In this document: piece after piece, positions 54,396-64,000 of the stretch
Layout of the letters: each line of letters opens with the position of its first letter
Numbering within the stretch: the stretch's first letter is position 1
Source of the DNA: Prorocentrum cordatum
Taxonomy: Eukaryota; Sar; Dinophyceae; Prorocentrales; Prorocentraceae
Length of the DNA: 64,000 nucleotides
Direction of reading: 5' to 3'
Assembly: GCA_963575745.1 (NCBI GenBank)
Contig: CAUYUJ010015271.1
Span: forward strand, 304,408-368,407
Translations under genes and position numbers: made by a program
Notes under the pieces: model-generated
What the model was told of the DNA's origin: nothing
The model's input: the letters and a program-made list of their open reading frames with translations, nothing else
Databases searched by the model: none

Positions 54396-54500
54396 GACCG
54401 AATGGGCTTCGCCCAGGGACTCACGGGCGTGTTCCGCTCCCTGGCGTCGGTGGCAGCCCCGCTTGTCGCGGGGAGAGCGTACGACAGCTCGGGGGCGTCC
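54396..54500 (+). CDS. MFS transporter, exon D (TM11)
   Basis: Reads DRMGFAQGLTGVFRSLASVA then APLVAGRAYDSSGASK. This is the conserved MFS helix 11, pattern G-x-x-Q-G...S-x..G/A-P-L-x-x-G. The acceptor CCCGGAG precedes GAC at 54396, and phase 0 fits the end of exon C, giving the joined text APEDRMGFAQGL. If it belongs to the same gene, the intron is 15,942 bp and contains the LRR gene and LINE 1. Alternatively it is from a paralogue. The exon end is near 54500; a final TM12 exon was not found. Confidence 0.6.
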
Positions 54501-55360
54501 AAGAGGGGGGTGGGGACCAGGGAAAAACATTACGTGCTGCAGGCTCAGGGGCACAGTTAGCGTGGATGTGGGCATTCGGGAGGAGGTTTTCGAATGTTCT
54601 TGTCGGCTCTCGGCTGCTCTCCAGCCCCGGCATGCTTTCCGGCGGCTGCGCCTCGCGGATTGCGTTTTCCGGGGGTGCCCCGTTCGCCCCGAGCCGCCGC
54701 CGGAGACGATAGTTATGACCCGAGGGACACAGAGTCCGGGGGGCGTCGGGGGGGATGAAGCGTACCAGCGACACGCACGTCGCGCGCGCGTCTAATTCCT
54801 TCGGTTTAAGCGCAACTGCCTGGGCCTTCCCGAGCTGAGACGCGCTGATGGGGTCGCCCGGCTGGCGTGACATTGTTTGCTCACCGAGAGTGGGTGTCGT
54901 GGCCAGAGCCGTGCTGCCTCCCAAAATTCAGGGCCCCCTCTTCTTCTTTCAGCACGTCCGCTTGCCCCCCCACTCGGCCGCGCACACGCCTTGGGCCATG
55001 ATGCGCACTTCGAAAAACAGCGGATCTCCTGAATTGGCGTTGGATCCCCCTTCTTGGCGCGCGGCGCGCTCCAGGTGCGGCGCTGGAGGCGCGATTCAAG
55101 GGGGGCCCAGCGCCGACTCCATGGATCCGCCAGGACGTCGAAGGTTCACGCTTCTGCAGTTGCTGCTTCCGTCTGGCACACAATCCTTCCGCGGAAAACA
55201 GAAAAAACGGCACCGCCACCGCTGGCGCCACCTCCGACAGGGAGGTCCCCGCTCCCGCCTTCCCCCCCCCCCCCGAGCTGGGGGGGACCGGGGGATGCCT
55301 CGAGCGGGGAGGGGAGACCACACCGGCGAAAGGACGCCCGATTGCCCTTCGCGCTGGTGT
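54501..55360. other. Spacer, presumed transporter intron or 3' region
   Basis: No exon recognised; in particular no TM12 segment for the transporter was found in any plus-strand frame. Confidence 0.35.
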
Positions 55361-55540
55361 TGAGTCGGGCACGTCCCTTTGATTTCAGGGGGCACATTCA
55401 AAAGCAGTCCGAACATAGTCTTGGGACGATGGTTCGATCATCGTTGGACGATTCTGGTGGGGGTAATTATGTGTGCTGACGATGTCTCGCCCCGTCCTCG
55501 TTCAGAATCCCCCCGTGCAGGAGGACGTGCCCGACCCGAG
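55361..55540. mobile_element. Family A inverted-repeat element, copy A9
   Basis: Left end TGAGTCGGGCACGTCCC and right end GGAGGACGTGCCCGACCCGAG. The inner edges are diverged (GATTTCAGGGGGCACATTC; AGAATCCCCCCGTGCAGG). The middle includes ACATAGTCTTGGGACGATGG, like A7. Confidence 0.8.
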
Positions 55541-55825
55541 CCTTCTTCTCAGAGGCCCACCGGTTTTGTTTCTGCTCCAGAGCGCGACCGCCGAGGTCCT
55601 TGGTTGTCTCGATACGCGCGTCTTGAAACGCAACACGTCCTGTGTTCAAGACGCCCGTTCCAATACGTTGCGTGTCGGCTCCAGCCATCGGACCACGCTC
55701 TGGCGAATGAATGCATCGCGTCGGACCCGTGTTTCTGGCCTGCGTGTTGAGTTCTGCATCGATACGGTACGTGTTGCGTGTTGCGTATCGGGGCAGCTAA
55801 GCGCGCAGAGGGGGGTGAGGGCAGG
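55541..55825. other. Spacer without recognisable gene
   Basis: Short open frames without motifs. Confidence 0.35.
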
Positions 55826-55935
55826 GGGGAGGGCTTCTTAGAAGCAACCCTGCTTCTTAGAAGGCGCGGGCCTTAGCTATAGATGTAAGGCCGGCGCCGT
55901 CTAAGAAGCAGCCTCTTCTAAGAAGCCCTCCCCCC
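55826..55935. mobile_element. Family E inverted-repeat element, copy E2
   Basis: The left arm GGGAGGGCTTCTTAGAAGC...TTCTTAGAAGGCG (55826-55866) is the imperfect inverse of the right arm CGTCTAAGAAGCAGCC...AAGCCCTCCC (55893-55932). The spacer is about 25 bp. Each arm itself contains two TTCTTAGAA palindromes. Confidence 0.75.
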
Positions 55936-56144
55936 TCCCTCCGCCCCCCCGTGCGCGCCGCCAAAAGCCGCGGCCCCGACTCCGCCCCCCCTCGAGAGGG
56001 GCCGCTTCCGCCCCCGACGCGCGGCCCGGCGGCCCCGAACGGGGCCCCGGCGGCGGGCCTCGCCGGCGGCCGAGGCCGGCGAGGAGCGCGCGCCCGGGGC
56101 CCCAGCCTCCGCTCTCCCGGAGCGGCCGCGTCGCGGCTTCGTGC

Positions 56145-56288
56145 ACGGCCTCCTCCTCCTCCCTCCTCCTCTCCTCCCTCCTCCCTCCTCCCTCCTCCTC
56201 CTCCTCCTCCTCCTCCTCCTCCTCCTCCTCCTCCTCCTCCCTCCTCCTCCTCCTCCTCCTCCTCCTCCTCCTCCTCCTCCTCCTCCGC
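56145..56288 (+). repeat. (TCC)n tract
   Basis: Almost pure TCC repeat. Confidence 0.95.
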
Positions 56289-56322
56289 CTGTGGACGGCG
56301 TGGCCCCTGCGGCCTTGCTGAG

Positions 56323-56544
56323 CCTCCTGGATGGGGTCGGGGTGGATGGGGTCGGAGGATCACGTTGCATCGCCGATGCTTCACCGATGCGGCTCGATGC
56401 GGAGCCCGATGTGCTTCACGTCGACGTCGCCGATTCATCGCCCACGTCGCCGATGGATCCCTGGTGCATCGCCGATGCATCGCCGATGCATCAGCGATGC
56501 GGCGCGATTCTCCGACCCCATCTACGCCGACCCCATCTAGGAGG
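56323..56544. mobile_element. Inverted-repeat element with GATG/CATC palindromes
   Basis: Arms 56323-56357 (CCTCCTGGATGGGGTCGG...) and 56510-56544 (...CCGACCCCATCTAGGAGG) are inverse at 32 of 35 positions. The centre has many TGCATCGCCGATGCATC-type palindromes. Confidence 0.75.
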
Positions 56545-56560
56545 CTTCTAACCCTGCGCA

Positions 56561-56594
56561 AAGTTTCGCGGGGGGATAACCCCCCGCGAAACTT
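56561..56594. other. Perfect 15-bp hairpin
   Basis: AAGTTTCGCGGGGGG, a four-base ATAA loop, then CCCCCCGCGAAACTT. A related half-word GCTTCGCGGGGGGAT lies at about 56737. Function unknown; may be the end of another inverted-repeat element. Confidence 0.7.
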
Positions 56595-57248
56595 AGCGCA
56601 AGTTTTGCCGACCCCCCCTCTCCCCCAGTCTCGATGTTCGGTTGCGCGCGCGACGCGGTGCGCGGACGCCGTCGGCATCAACATTGACATGTAGTGGTCT
56701 GGGTGCGCCGACGCGGCGCGGTAAAACTCGCGTTAGGCTTCGCGGGGGGATGTAGGGTGCAGACCCCTTCTGCTGGGCCTGCGCTGCATCCTTCGGGTCG
56801 TTCTCTGATGGCCCCGCGCCTCAGTCAGGGCCCCCGGGAGTCGAACCTCACACACAGAACTACAACGAGCAGAGGTGGGGTTCCTACGCGAGGCGCGCGA
56901 AGTAAGAAACATGGACTGCCAGCAGGTGCCCCTTGGGAAGTTGTTGCCCCCCCGATGGCCCCGGCGACCCGCAGAGGTTTGGGGCACCCGAGGACGTTCA
57001 AGGTAGACGAAGAGTGTTCCCCAAGTCCTCTGCCACTATCTCTTGTTGCATGCATCTTACCCACATGTAGACATATACATGTATGTATGCAAGCACGGTG
57101 GGGCGTTGGTTAAGGAGTGCGCCCAGGAGGCTGCAGACCCTGGAGGATTCCTTGTCTGATGAGGGCGGCAGTGATATCCATGGCCAAGCCTCGATTGGAG
57201 CCCCACCGTTCTCCAGACCCAGGGCTCCTTATCTAAAGGCTCCTTCTC

Positions 57249-57269
57249 CAATACCCATATTGGCTCAAG
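57249..57269 (+). other. Degenerate DinoSL relic
   Basis: Matches 17 of 21 DinoSL positions, including the last ten in a row (TTGGCTCAAG). It lies 35 nt before an ATG, a spacing usual for 5' leaders in dinoflagellates. By itself the match could be chance; the position before an ORF supports it. Confidence 0.55.
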
Positions 57270-57304
57270 TCTGCTCGGGCGACCGCGGCGAGGGCGACTG
57301 AGAG

Positions 57305-58295
57305 ATGGCAGCGGGGGGCCGCCCGCCTGAGAGGCGGCCCATGCGCATGGAGGAAGAAGCTCGGCTCGGAGCCACAGCGGCGCGGCGTGAGGCGAGACGC
57401 AGGCGGCTGATGGCTTGTAAAGCTGGTCTACGCCGAGCCCTTGGGGACAGGGAAGGGGCCATGCCCCTGTTCGTGGAGGGATCGCGAGGCGGCATCCCGC
57501 CCAGCCCTGAGAGCGGCGGCAGCGGGAAGGAGAGTCTGCGACAGCTCCCGTCTCCGCCGCAACGTGGCGCGGCATGCTGCTCAGCCGCCGCCCTGCGGGT
57601 TTGCGAGGGCCTCGAGGGCAGACCTCGCGCGGGCGGCTGCGGGGCCACGTCTGGCGGCCTTTGGCGGGGGCGCGTCTGGACCCATGTGCGAGGCGCTGGA
57701 GGTGCAGAGCCAAGGAGCAGGCGGTGACGCGGGCAGTGCGCTGCAGCCCACCGCGGTGGTGTGGCAGCCGCTCGCGGCGCGCCCGTTCCAGCAGCTGCAG
57801 CCCCATGCCCCAGGGGTCTGGTCAGTTCGCGACGAGGTGGCCGAAAGCCGCACGCTGGCATTCGGGCAGGGCCTGGAAACTGGATGGCGGCTGGAGGCTT
57901 CTGCTCGCGAAGGCAGTGACGGGGTCCAGTCGAGCGCGGAGGGCGTGGTCTTTGCGGACCCTCCCGCCTCCCCTCCTGGGTCTGGCTCGGACAGGCGCTT
58001 CAGCCACCGCGTGCAGGACGACGATTGCGACCTCGTGGACGTTGAGGTCGTCGGGGTCGCCCGCGACGCGGAGGGCGTTTGCTTCGGCGAGGCGGGCGGC
58101 TCGCCAGTCGAGGCCTCGTCGGAGCTGCGCGCGCGGGAGGAGTTCGAGCAGGAAGTGGACAGGAGCTTCAGCCGCCGCGTGCGGGACGACCTCACGGACG
58201 TCGAGGTCGTCGAGGGCGTTGGCTTGTTCCTGGGGGCCCCGCCCGCGCCTCTCTGCATGACATTGGAATCACGGGTGGGTCCGCTCGCCCTCTAA
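57305..58295 (+). pseudogene. SL-marked hypothetical ORF, frameshifted, probable retrocopy
   Basis: ATG at 57305 opens MAAGGRPPERRPMRMEEEAR and a basic helical stretch (TAARREARRRRLMACKAGL). The frame then shifts somewhere around 57450-57650 to the frame ending at 58295. That part reads PTAVVWQPLAARPFQQLQ, VRDEVAESRTLAFGQGL and two internal repeats: DRRFSHRVQDDDCDLVDVEV and DRSFSRRVRDDLTDVEVVEG. No known domain. The degenerate SL just upstream and the intron-free layout suggest a reverse-transcribed copy of an mRNA. It might also be a gag-like ORF of an unrecognised retroelement. Confidence 0.45.
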
Positions 58296-58317
58296 GAGCT
58301 AAAAATACCTCCCACCG

Positions 58318-60345
58318 TACGTATGTACGTATGTGTGTATGTATAGATGGATGTATGTATGGCGGAGTTCGGGGGGTGAGATCGCAATGAAACGGAGACC
58401 CCCCGCTGGGAAATCGGTTTCGGTTTCGCGTTCGCGTCGCGCGCGCGGGCGAGGCAAAGCTGCGCGTGATCCTCCTGTAGCTAGGCCGAAGTAGGAGCGA
58501 AAGTCCGTTCCCGTCCGCCGGTGGCTGGGAGGTGTCCCCCTTGGGCAGGGCGGTGTCCAGGGTGTCCTGGGTGTCAGTCGGATCGAAAGTTCGTTTCCTG
58601 TCTGCCGGTGGTCGGGAGGTGTCCCAGTTGGGCCGAGCGGTGTCCTTCCGGGTGTCCCGCTCGTCTTGGCGCTAACGCATGTCGCTAATGTCATAATTAT
58701 TTGTGGTCGGCGTTTGCGGCAGGCTTTCTTAGCAAACCCAGCCTATCTTATCCAATCCACGTTATCCAATCCAACCCATCTTATCTTATCCAACCCAACT
58801 CATCTGGCTGAAAGTTGCCCCGGCGCCTGCGGCGAGCTTTCTATTTTTGCTTTCGATGTCGATAGTGACCGACTGTGAGATTTACCGATAGGTCGGTCGA
58901 CGATAGGTACATATTGGGATCTTATCGTCATCGCGATCATCATTGTTGGCGGAGGGACTGTGATAGGGAGGGGGATAGAGAGAGAGGGGGCGAGAGAGAG
59001 AGATAGAAACAGAGGGAGAGAAAGAGGGAGAGAGAGGGAAAGAGAGAGAGAGAGAGACAGAGAGAAAGAGAGAGATGATATCAAGGTGACAGGCTGGAGG
59101 TCCGTCAGGGTGGGCATTTGATTTCAATCCCCCCGCAACCTCCTTGTCGCCCGCAGGGCGGTCGTGTAGGTATGGATGTGTATGCCTGTCTGTCTGTGTG
59201 TGTCCGTCTGTCTGCCTGTCTGTCTGTGCGTCTGTCTGCTTGTAGGTATGTATGTGTGTATGTGTGTATGTGTATGTATGTATGTATGTATGTATGTATG
59301 TATGTATGTATGTATATATGTGTATATGTGTATGCGTGTGTATGTATGTATGTGGGAGGTTGGGGGGGTGATATCGCAGTGAAGCGGAGACTTCCCGCCG
59401 GGAAATCGGTTTCGGTTTCGTGTTCGGGTCGTGCGTGCGGGCGAGGCGAAGCTGCGCGTGATCCTCCTGTAGCTAGGCCGAAGTAGAAGTGAAAGTCCGT
59501 TCCCGTCCGCCGGTGGCTGCGAGGTGTCCCCCTTGGGCCGGGTGGTGTCCCAGGTGTCCCGGGCGTCCCGGCGCTAACGCACGACACTAATTTCATGGTT
59601 CATTTTTGTCCGCGCTTGCGGCGGGTTTTTCTATGCAATCCAGCTTATCTGGTCCAATATATCCTGTTTAATCCAAACCATCTTATCTTATCCAACTCAT
59701 CTTGTCCCATCTTATCGTAACCCACCCAATCCAATCCACCCAACCCAATCCATCAATTCATTTGTTTCTGCGCCTGCGGCGGGCCAATCCAATCCATCCT
59801 ATCTTGTCCAATCAATTTCTTCCAATCCGACCCATCTTATCTTACCCAATCCATTTTATCCTATCCAATCCAATCCACCCATCCCAACCCAATCCAAACC
59901 AAGAGAGAAAGAGAGAGATGATATCAAGTTGACAGGCTGGAGGTCCGTCAGGGTGGGCGGTTGATTTCCATCCCCCCCCCAAACCTCATTATCGCCCGCA
60001 GGGCGGTCGTATAGGCATGTATGTATGTACAGATGTATGTACGCATGTAGTTATATATGTGTATGGATGTATGTAAGGGTGTATGTGCGTATGTATGTAT
60101 GAGTGATACATTAGTGCATGTACGTATGTATGCATGCATGTATGTATGTGAATCTGAATACGTAAGTATGCATATATGCATGCATGTCTGTATGTATGTG
60201 TGTGTGCCTCTGTGTATGTACGTATGTAGGTTTGTTTGCATGTAAGCATGTACGTATGCGTGCATGTATTTATGTATGCATGCATGTACACATGTATGTA
60301 TGTTTGTATGATTGTAGGTATGTTTGTACGTATTCAAATTTGTAT
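58318..60345 (+). repeat. Two-copy tandem duplication carrying (GTAT)n, (ATCCA)n and (GAGA)n
   Basis: Block 1 (GAAATCGGTTTCGGTTTCG, TGTAGCTAGGCCGAAGTAG, GTTCCCGTCCGCCGGTGGCT) occurs at 58368-58680 and 59349-59590. Block 2 (ATGATATCAAG, GACAGGCTGGAGGTCCGTCA, TCGCCCGCAGGGCGGTCGT) occurs at 59069-59170 and 59911-60015. Between them run ATCCAATCC and GAGAGA arrays, and each copy ends in (GTAT)n. No gene. Confidence 0.85.
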
Positions 60346-60825
60346 GGATAAAAGTATATATATATGTGCATGTATTGTGTCGATGGGTATCTACACTAAT
60401 ACAGAAATGTATGGTTTCATATATCTCTTAAATCTGTGTGTAGATACATGTGTGTCTATGTGTGTCAACAAACATACATCCTGGGACACGAGGCCCGGGG
60501 CCCCGGGGGCCCTGCAGGGGCGCCGAGGGCTCTCGAAGATCGCCCGAAGACGGCCCCGGATCGCCAGAAATGGCGCCTCCAGACCGCGACAACGATCAAT
60601 GACGGCCCGATCCTCGCGGCAAGGCCTGTCGTGGAGGTCGGCTTTGGAGTCGCGATGTCCCTCGCGTCTCCACGACCTCCTGCTTCCCAATGCGTTGCAG
60701 GAAGGGTCTGAAACAGGGGAACGTCGCCTCCGTCCCCTCTGTTCACCGAAATTTAATGAGGTTGACAGGAGACAAGAAAAGCACTGACGGCCCGAGATCA
60801 CAGCAGAGTTAGCCCCTGGCTGTCC
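60346..60825. other. Spacer without recognisable gene
   Basis: Mixed sequence; frames lack motifs. Confidence 0.35.
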
Positions 60826-61445
60826 AAGAGGCCTCCAAGACGTCCCAAGAGGCCTCCAAACTGCTTCCCAAGGAGCCCCAGGAGGTACAAAAACTGATTT
60901 TACTTCCCGAGGTTTTTGGAGGATTGTCGGGTTCTGGCCTTTTCAGCTTCCCGACACTTCACGACGGCCCAAGAGGCCCCAATGTCCGCTCCAAGACAGC
61001 CCTAGAGGCCTCGAAGACGGCCCCAAGACGGCCCAAGAGGGCCCCAAGACGTCCCCCAGACGGCCCAGGAGACCCGAAAACGTTCCGTGAGAGCCCCAAG
61101 ACGGCCCCAAGAGGGGGCCAGGAGGGGGTAACACAAGCCGAACATCCAAGCCTTCCACCCCGAGAGGATCTCAGGAGGCCCCAAGAGGCCCCCAACAGGT
61201 TCCAAGAGGTCCCCAAGAAACTCCCCAGAGGGCCCGAGAGGTTCCAAGAGGCCTCCCGCGAAGGCTCCAAGAGGCACAAATCACTGTGTTCCTGTAGGTT
61301 TCTGGGGGATGGTCGAGTTTTCAGCCTTTTGGCATCCCGACGCTCCAAGACAGCCCAAGAGGCCTCCCAGACCGCTCTAAGATAGCTGAAGAGGCCTCCA
61401 AGAGGGTTCCAGAACGGCCCATGAGTGCTCCAAGACGGCCCAAAG
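60826..61445 (+). repeat. CCAAGAGGCC degenerate array, forward orientation
   Basis: Dozens of roughly 10-bp units (CCAAGAGGCCC, CCAAGACGGCC). Two unique-looking inserts (60890-60970 and 61275-61345) are related to each other and, inverted, to 63825-63895. Confidence 0.8.
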
Positions 61446-61447
61446 GG

Positions 61448-62130
61448 GGGGTATCCGAGGTTGAAGTCGTGGTGCCCCGAGGCGCACCCCCGGCCGCGAG
61501 ACGCGGTCGAAGGGTTTGCCCTGGTGGGGGCGTCCGAGGTCGAAGCCGTGTAGTCCCGTGGCGCCCCCTGGCTGCGAGACGCCGGGGCGCTCAAGGTTCA
61601 ACCCGTGGTGTTCGTTCTGAGGCGGCGCCCCCCCGCCCGCGAGACGCGGCCAAGTGGAGGTGCCAGGGGGGGGCTCAAGGTTGAAGCCGTGGTGGTCTGG
61701 ACGCCCCGCGGCCGCGGGACGCGGTCAAGGGGGGTGCCCAGGGAGCGTCCGAGGCTGAAGCCGTGGGGTCCCGAGGCGCCCCCACGGCCGCGAGACGCGG
61801 TCAATGGGAGGTGCCCGGGGAGGGGAGGGGGCGTCCGAGCTTGAAGTCGTGGTGTCCCGAAGCGTCCCCCCTGCCACGAGACGCAGAGTCAAGGGGGGTG
61901 CCTGGGGGGGGGGGCGTCCGAGGTCGAAGTCGCGGTGTCCCGAGGCGCCCCCCCTGGCTTCGAGACGCGTGGGCGCTCAAAGGTCAGCCCGTGGTGTTCT
62001 GAGAAGGCGCCCCCCCTCACAGCGAGACGCGGTCAAGTGGAGAGGTGCCCGAGGGGCGCTTCAGGTTGAAGCCGCGGTGTTCTGGACGCCCCGCGGTCGC
62101 GAGACGCGGTCACGAGGGGAGCGTCCGTGG
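61448..62130 (+). repeat. Higher-order repeat of about 80-bp monomers
   Basis: Monomers share GGTTGAAGCCGTGGTGTCC, CGAGGCGCCCCC, GCGAGACGCGGTCAAG. Five monomer types occur in the order A-B-C-D-E and then A-B-C-D-partial E again. The repeat of the set is about 405 bp away. For example, the variants GGGCGCTCAA and TCTGGACGCCCCGCGG recur once per set. Confidence 0.75.
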
Positions 62131-63360
62131 AGCTGCGTTGTGAGATGCTCCGTCCGCAAATGAGCCTCCAGATGGCTCCCAGCTGACCAACTTTTTTGGT
62201 TTGGCAGTTATGGCTGTTTGGGTTGCATCTCTGGGGTTCATAACTTGTCGGCGACATCAGGGGGTTCGGGCAGGCGGTGAGCGTTTCAAGTAGCCCTCCG
62301 AGGGTCCTCAGCTTGGCATCGAAGGCCCCCATGGCCCCAAAGACCGCCCAGCGGAGCCAGTCTCAGCCCAGGTAGGCCTTCAGATGACCCGAACATGTTC
62401 CAACATATATCCCATTATGACTCCGTACATGCTCAAACATCTCAAGACAACGTCCTAGCGGTTTTCCAGGTGCTACCCAACGGGCCACTTGAGAGTCACC
62501 ACAGGATTCTCAGTTGGCCCAAACCAGACAGACCTATGGGATTATGTTCCAACGTGTACTTCATATGCGGCCCCACGAGTCCACGAGAGCCCCAAAAGGA
62601 CTTCTTCTTTCCTCCGTCCCTGATGTCTATTTCCTCCCTTCCTGATCGGATCTCTTTTGTCCTGCTACCTCCTCTCTCCTTCCTTGTTGCTCTTCCATCC
62701 CGCCCTCCTTCCCCCTCCCTCTGTTTCTCCGTCCGCCGCCCCTTTGCTCGACTCTTCTTTCATCCCTGTTGGGGTCCGTACTCTCGCTTCTCCTTCCTGC
62801 CCTCCATGTTCTTCCCTTCCCTCTCTAGCCTTCCCCTGGACTTGGTGGCACTTCCTACCACCAGCCCAGATTCCCTTGGCTCTTTCGTCGGATTCCGAGG
62901 TCGTCGAGTCTCTTGCATTCGATCGCAGCGCGTTGCTTTGCATTGCAGGTGTACTTCTTAATGATGCTTCGCAGCGCTTTCCTTTACATGCTTCAGCTGT
63001 GTCTTGAATTGAACTGCGTTGCATTTCCGTGCTGGGCTTTCCTAAGTGTTCTTTGAATAGCTTTGCGCTTCTTTGCGTTGCGCCAAATTTTTGTGACACT
63101 CGTTTACTGTGACAATACGTCTTGGATTCCACTGCCATAGCAAAGCGTTCAATTCATTTCGCGGCTTTGCACTGTTTTGCATTGTGTCGCGCTGAAGTTG
63201 CCTAGCTCTGACGGTAATGTTCGGTCCGCCTTCGTGTGATGTCGTCGTCTTCTCGGGTTTGTCTTCCCATGTTTGGCTATGTGCATACATGCATACAGGT
63301 GAGAAGGTGTCAAGAGCGGGTGATTGTTAGAATCTAGGCGCACGGATCGCGCGTGGTTTT
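62131..63360. other. Spacer, pyrimidine-rich in part
   Basis: No gene recognised. 62600-62840 is C/T-rich; 62920-63190 is rich in TTGC/GCAT words. Confidence 0.4.
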
Positions 63361-63363
63361 CAG

Positions 63364-63500
63364 CATGTATGTATGTATATATCCATCTATCTATGTATAT
63401 AAATATGTGTGTGTGGTTGTGCGAATGTGAATGTCTGTTTGTCTGTCTGCCTGCCCGTCTGCCTGTCTGTATGTATGTATGCCTGTATGTGTGTATGTAT
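63364..63500 (+). repeat. (GTAT)n/(TCTG)n microsatellite
   Basis: GTATGTAT and TCTGTCTG runs as in the 58-60 kb duplication, but without its flanking blocks. Confidence 0.85.
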
Positions 63501-63554
63501 ATGGCCTTCGGCCCCTCCCGCCATTGTGCTTGGGTTGTGGGTCTGAATCCTATC

Positions 63555-64000
63555 GTAAGTTCTTTGGGATCTCGTGGGAGGCCTCTCGGGGGCCTCTTGC
63601 AGGCAGTTTTGAGGCCTCTTGAGGGCCATTCAGGAGGCAGTTGTGAAGTTTTTTGAGGGCAGTTCTGGGGCTTTTTGGGCCCTCTTTTGGACTTCCTGGG
63701 GGCCTCTTGAAGTCGTTTGGGCCCCTTTTAGAGCCGTCTTGGGCCTCTCTTGGGGTGTCGTGGACGCCTCTTGAAGGCCTCGTGGGCTGTCTTTGGGTGG
63801 TGTTGGGGGCCTCGTGGGCCGTCTTGGAGCGTCGAAAACGGAAAATGCGAAAACGCCAAAATCCGAGCAAAAGCCAGAGGGACACCAACGATTTGTGCCT
63901 CTTGGGACCGTCTTGGGAGGCCTCTTGGAGGCCTTTCGGGGCTCTTGGAGGTCTCCTGGGCCATCTTGAGGCAACCTTGGGCGTTTTGGAACGTGGCTCG
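63555..64000 (-). repeat. CCAAGAGGCC degenerate array, reverse orientation
   Basis: Same array as 60826-61445 read on the other strand (GGCCTCTTGGG units), including an inverted copy of its insert at 63825-63895. Runs off the window end. Confidence 0.75.

Noticed and set aside
57100-57160. tRNA-like words (TGGTTAAGG, AGGCTGCAGACCC)
   Set aside because: No acceptor stem, anticodon arm or T-loop can be folded around them; the same holds for a similar phrase at about 50345.

Overview
The window reads as nuclear DNA of a dinoflagellate, most likely a high-GC, intron-rich species of the Prorocentrum type. The species is inference; the group is better supported. A 21-nt exact match to positions 2-22 of the dinoflagellate spliced leader (DinoSL) lies on the minus strand at 46803-46823. 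A degenerate second match (17 of 21) lies at 57249-57269. The recognisable retroelements are of types familiar from dinoflagellate genomes. Genes are sparse, exons are interrupted, and most of the sequence is repeats. No CRISPR array, operon, tRNA or rRNA was seen.

Layout. 0.1-1.4 kb: an inverted-repeat element, then an exon coding for two tandem response-regulator receiver domains. 1.4-5.4 kb: satellites and a 476-bp inverted-repeat element with a 9-bp target duplication. 5.4-10.5 kb: very GC-rich sequence open in many frames, with a possible tyrosine-recombinase fragment and one unknown ORF. 10.5-15.9 kb: microsatellites and minisatellites. 16.0-20.3 kb: a decayed DIRS-like tyrosine-recombinase retrotransposon (gag-like, RT, methyltransferase-like, recombinase), followed by repeats. 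23.0-23.45 kb: two inverted-repeat elements. 25.2-31.4 kb: a decayed LINE on the minus strand. 33.9-38.5 kb: exons of a major-facilitator transporter, with a further matching exon at 54.4 kb. 40.6-46.8 kb: a second LINE on the minus strand, bounded by an identical 31-bp direct repeat and carrying a DinoSL at its 5' end. 47.6-50.0 kb: a leucine-rich-repeat protein gene. 50.9-51.9 kb: a 160-bp satellite. 55.3-58.3 kb: inverted-repeat and hairpin elements and an SL-marked ORF. 58.3-64 kb: tandem duplications, a higher-order repeat and low-complexity arrays.

Two points stand out. First, a family of about ten short inverted-repeat elements (family A here) with ends built on GTCGGGC..GTCC and 8-9-bp target duplications is scattered through introns and intergenic DNA. 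It sits beside other inverted-repeat families (B, C, E, F), some placed exactly at exon edges as introner elements are. Second, the 5' end of the LINE at 40.6-46.8 kb is the trans-spliced leader itself, so a trans-spliced transcript was reverse-transcribed and inserted into a (GGA)n tract. The transporter appears to span both this LINE and the LRR gene inside one intron of about 16 kb.
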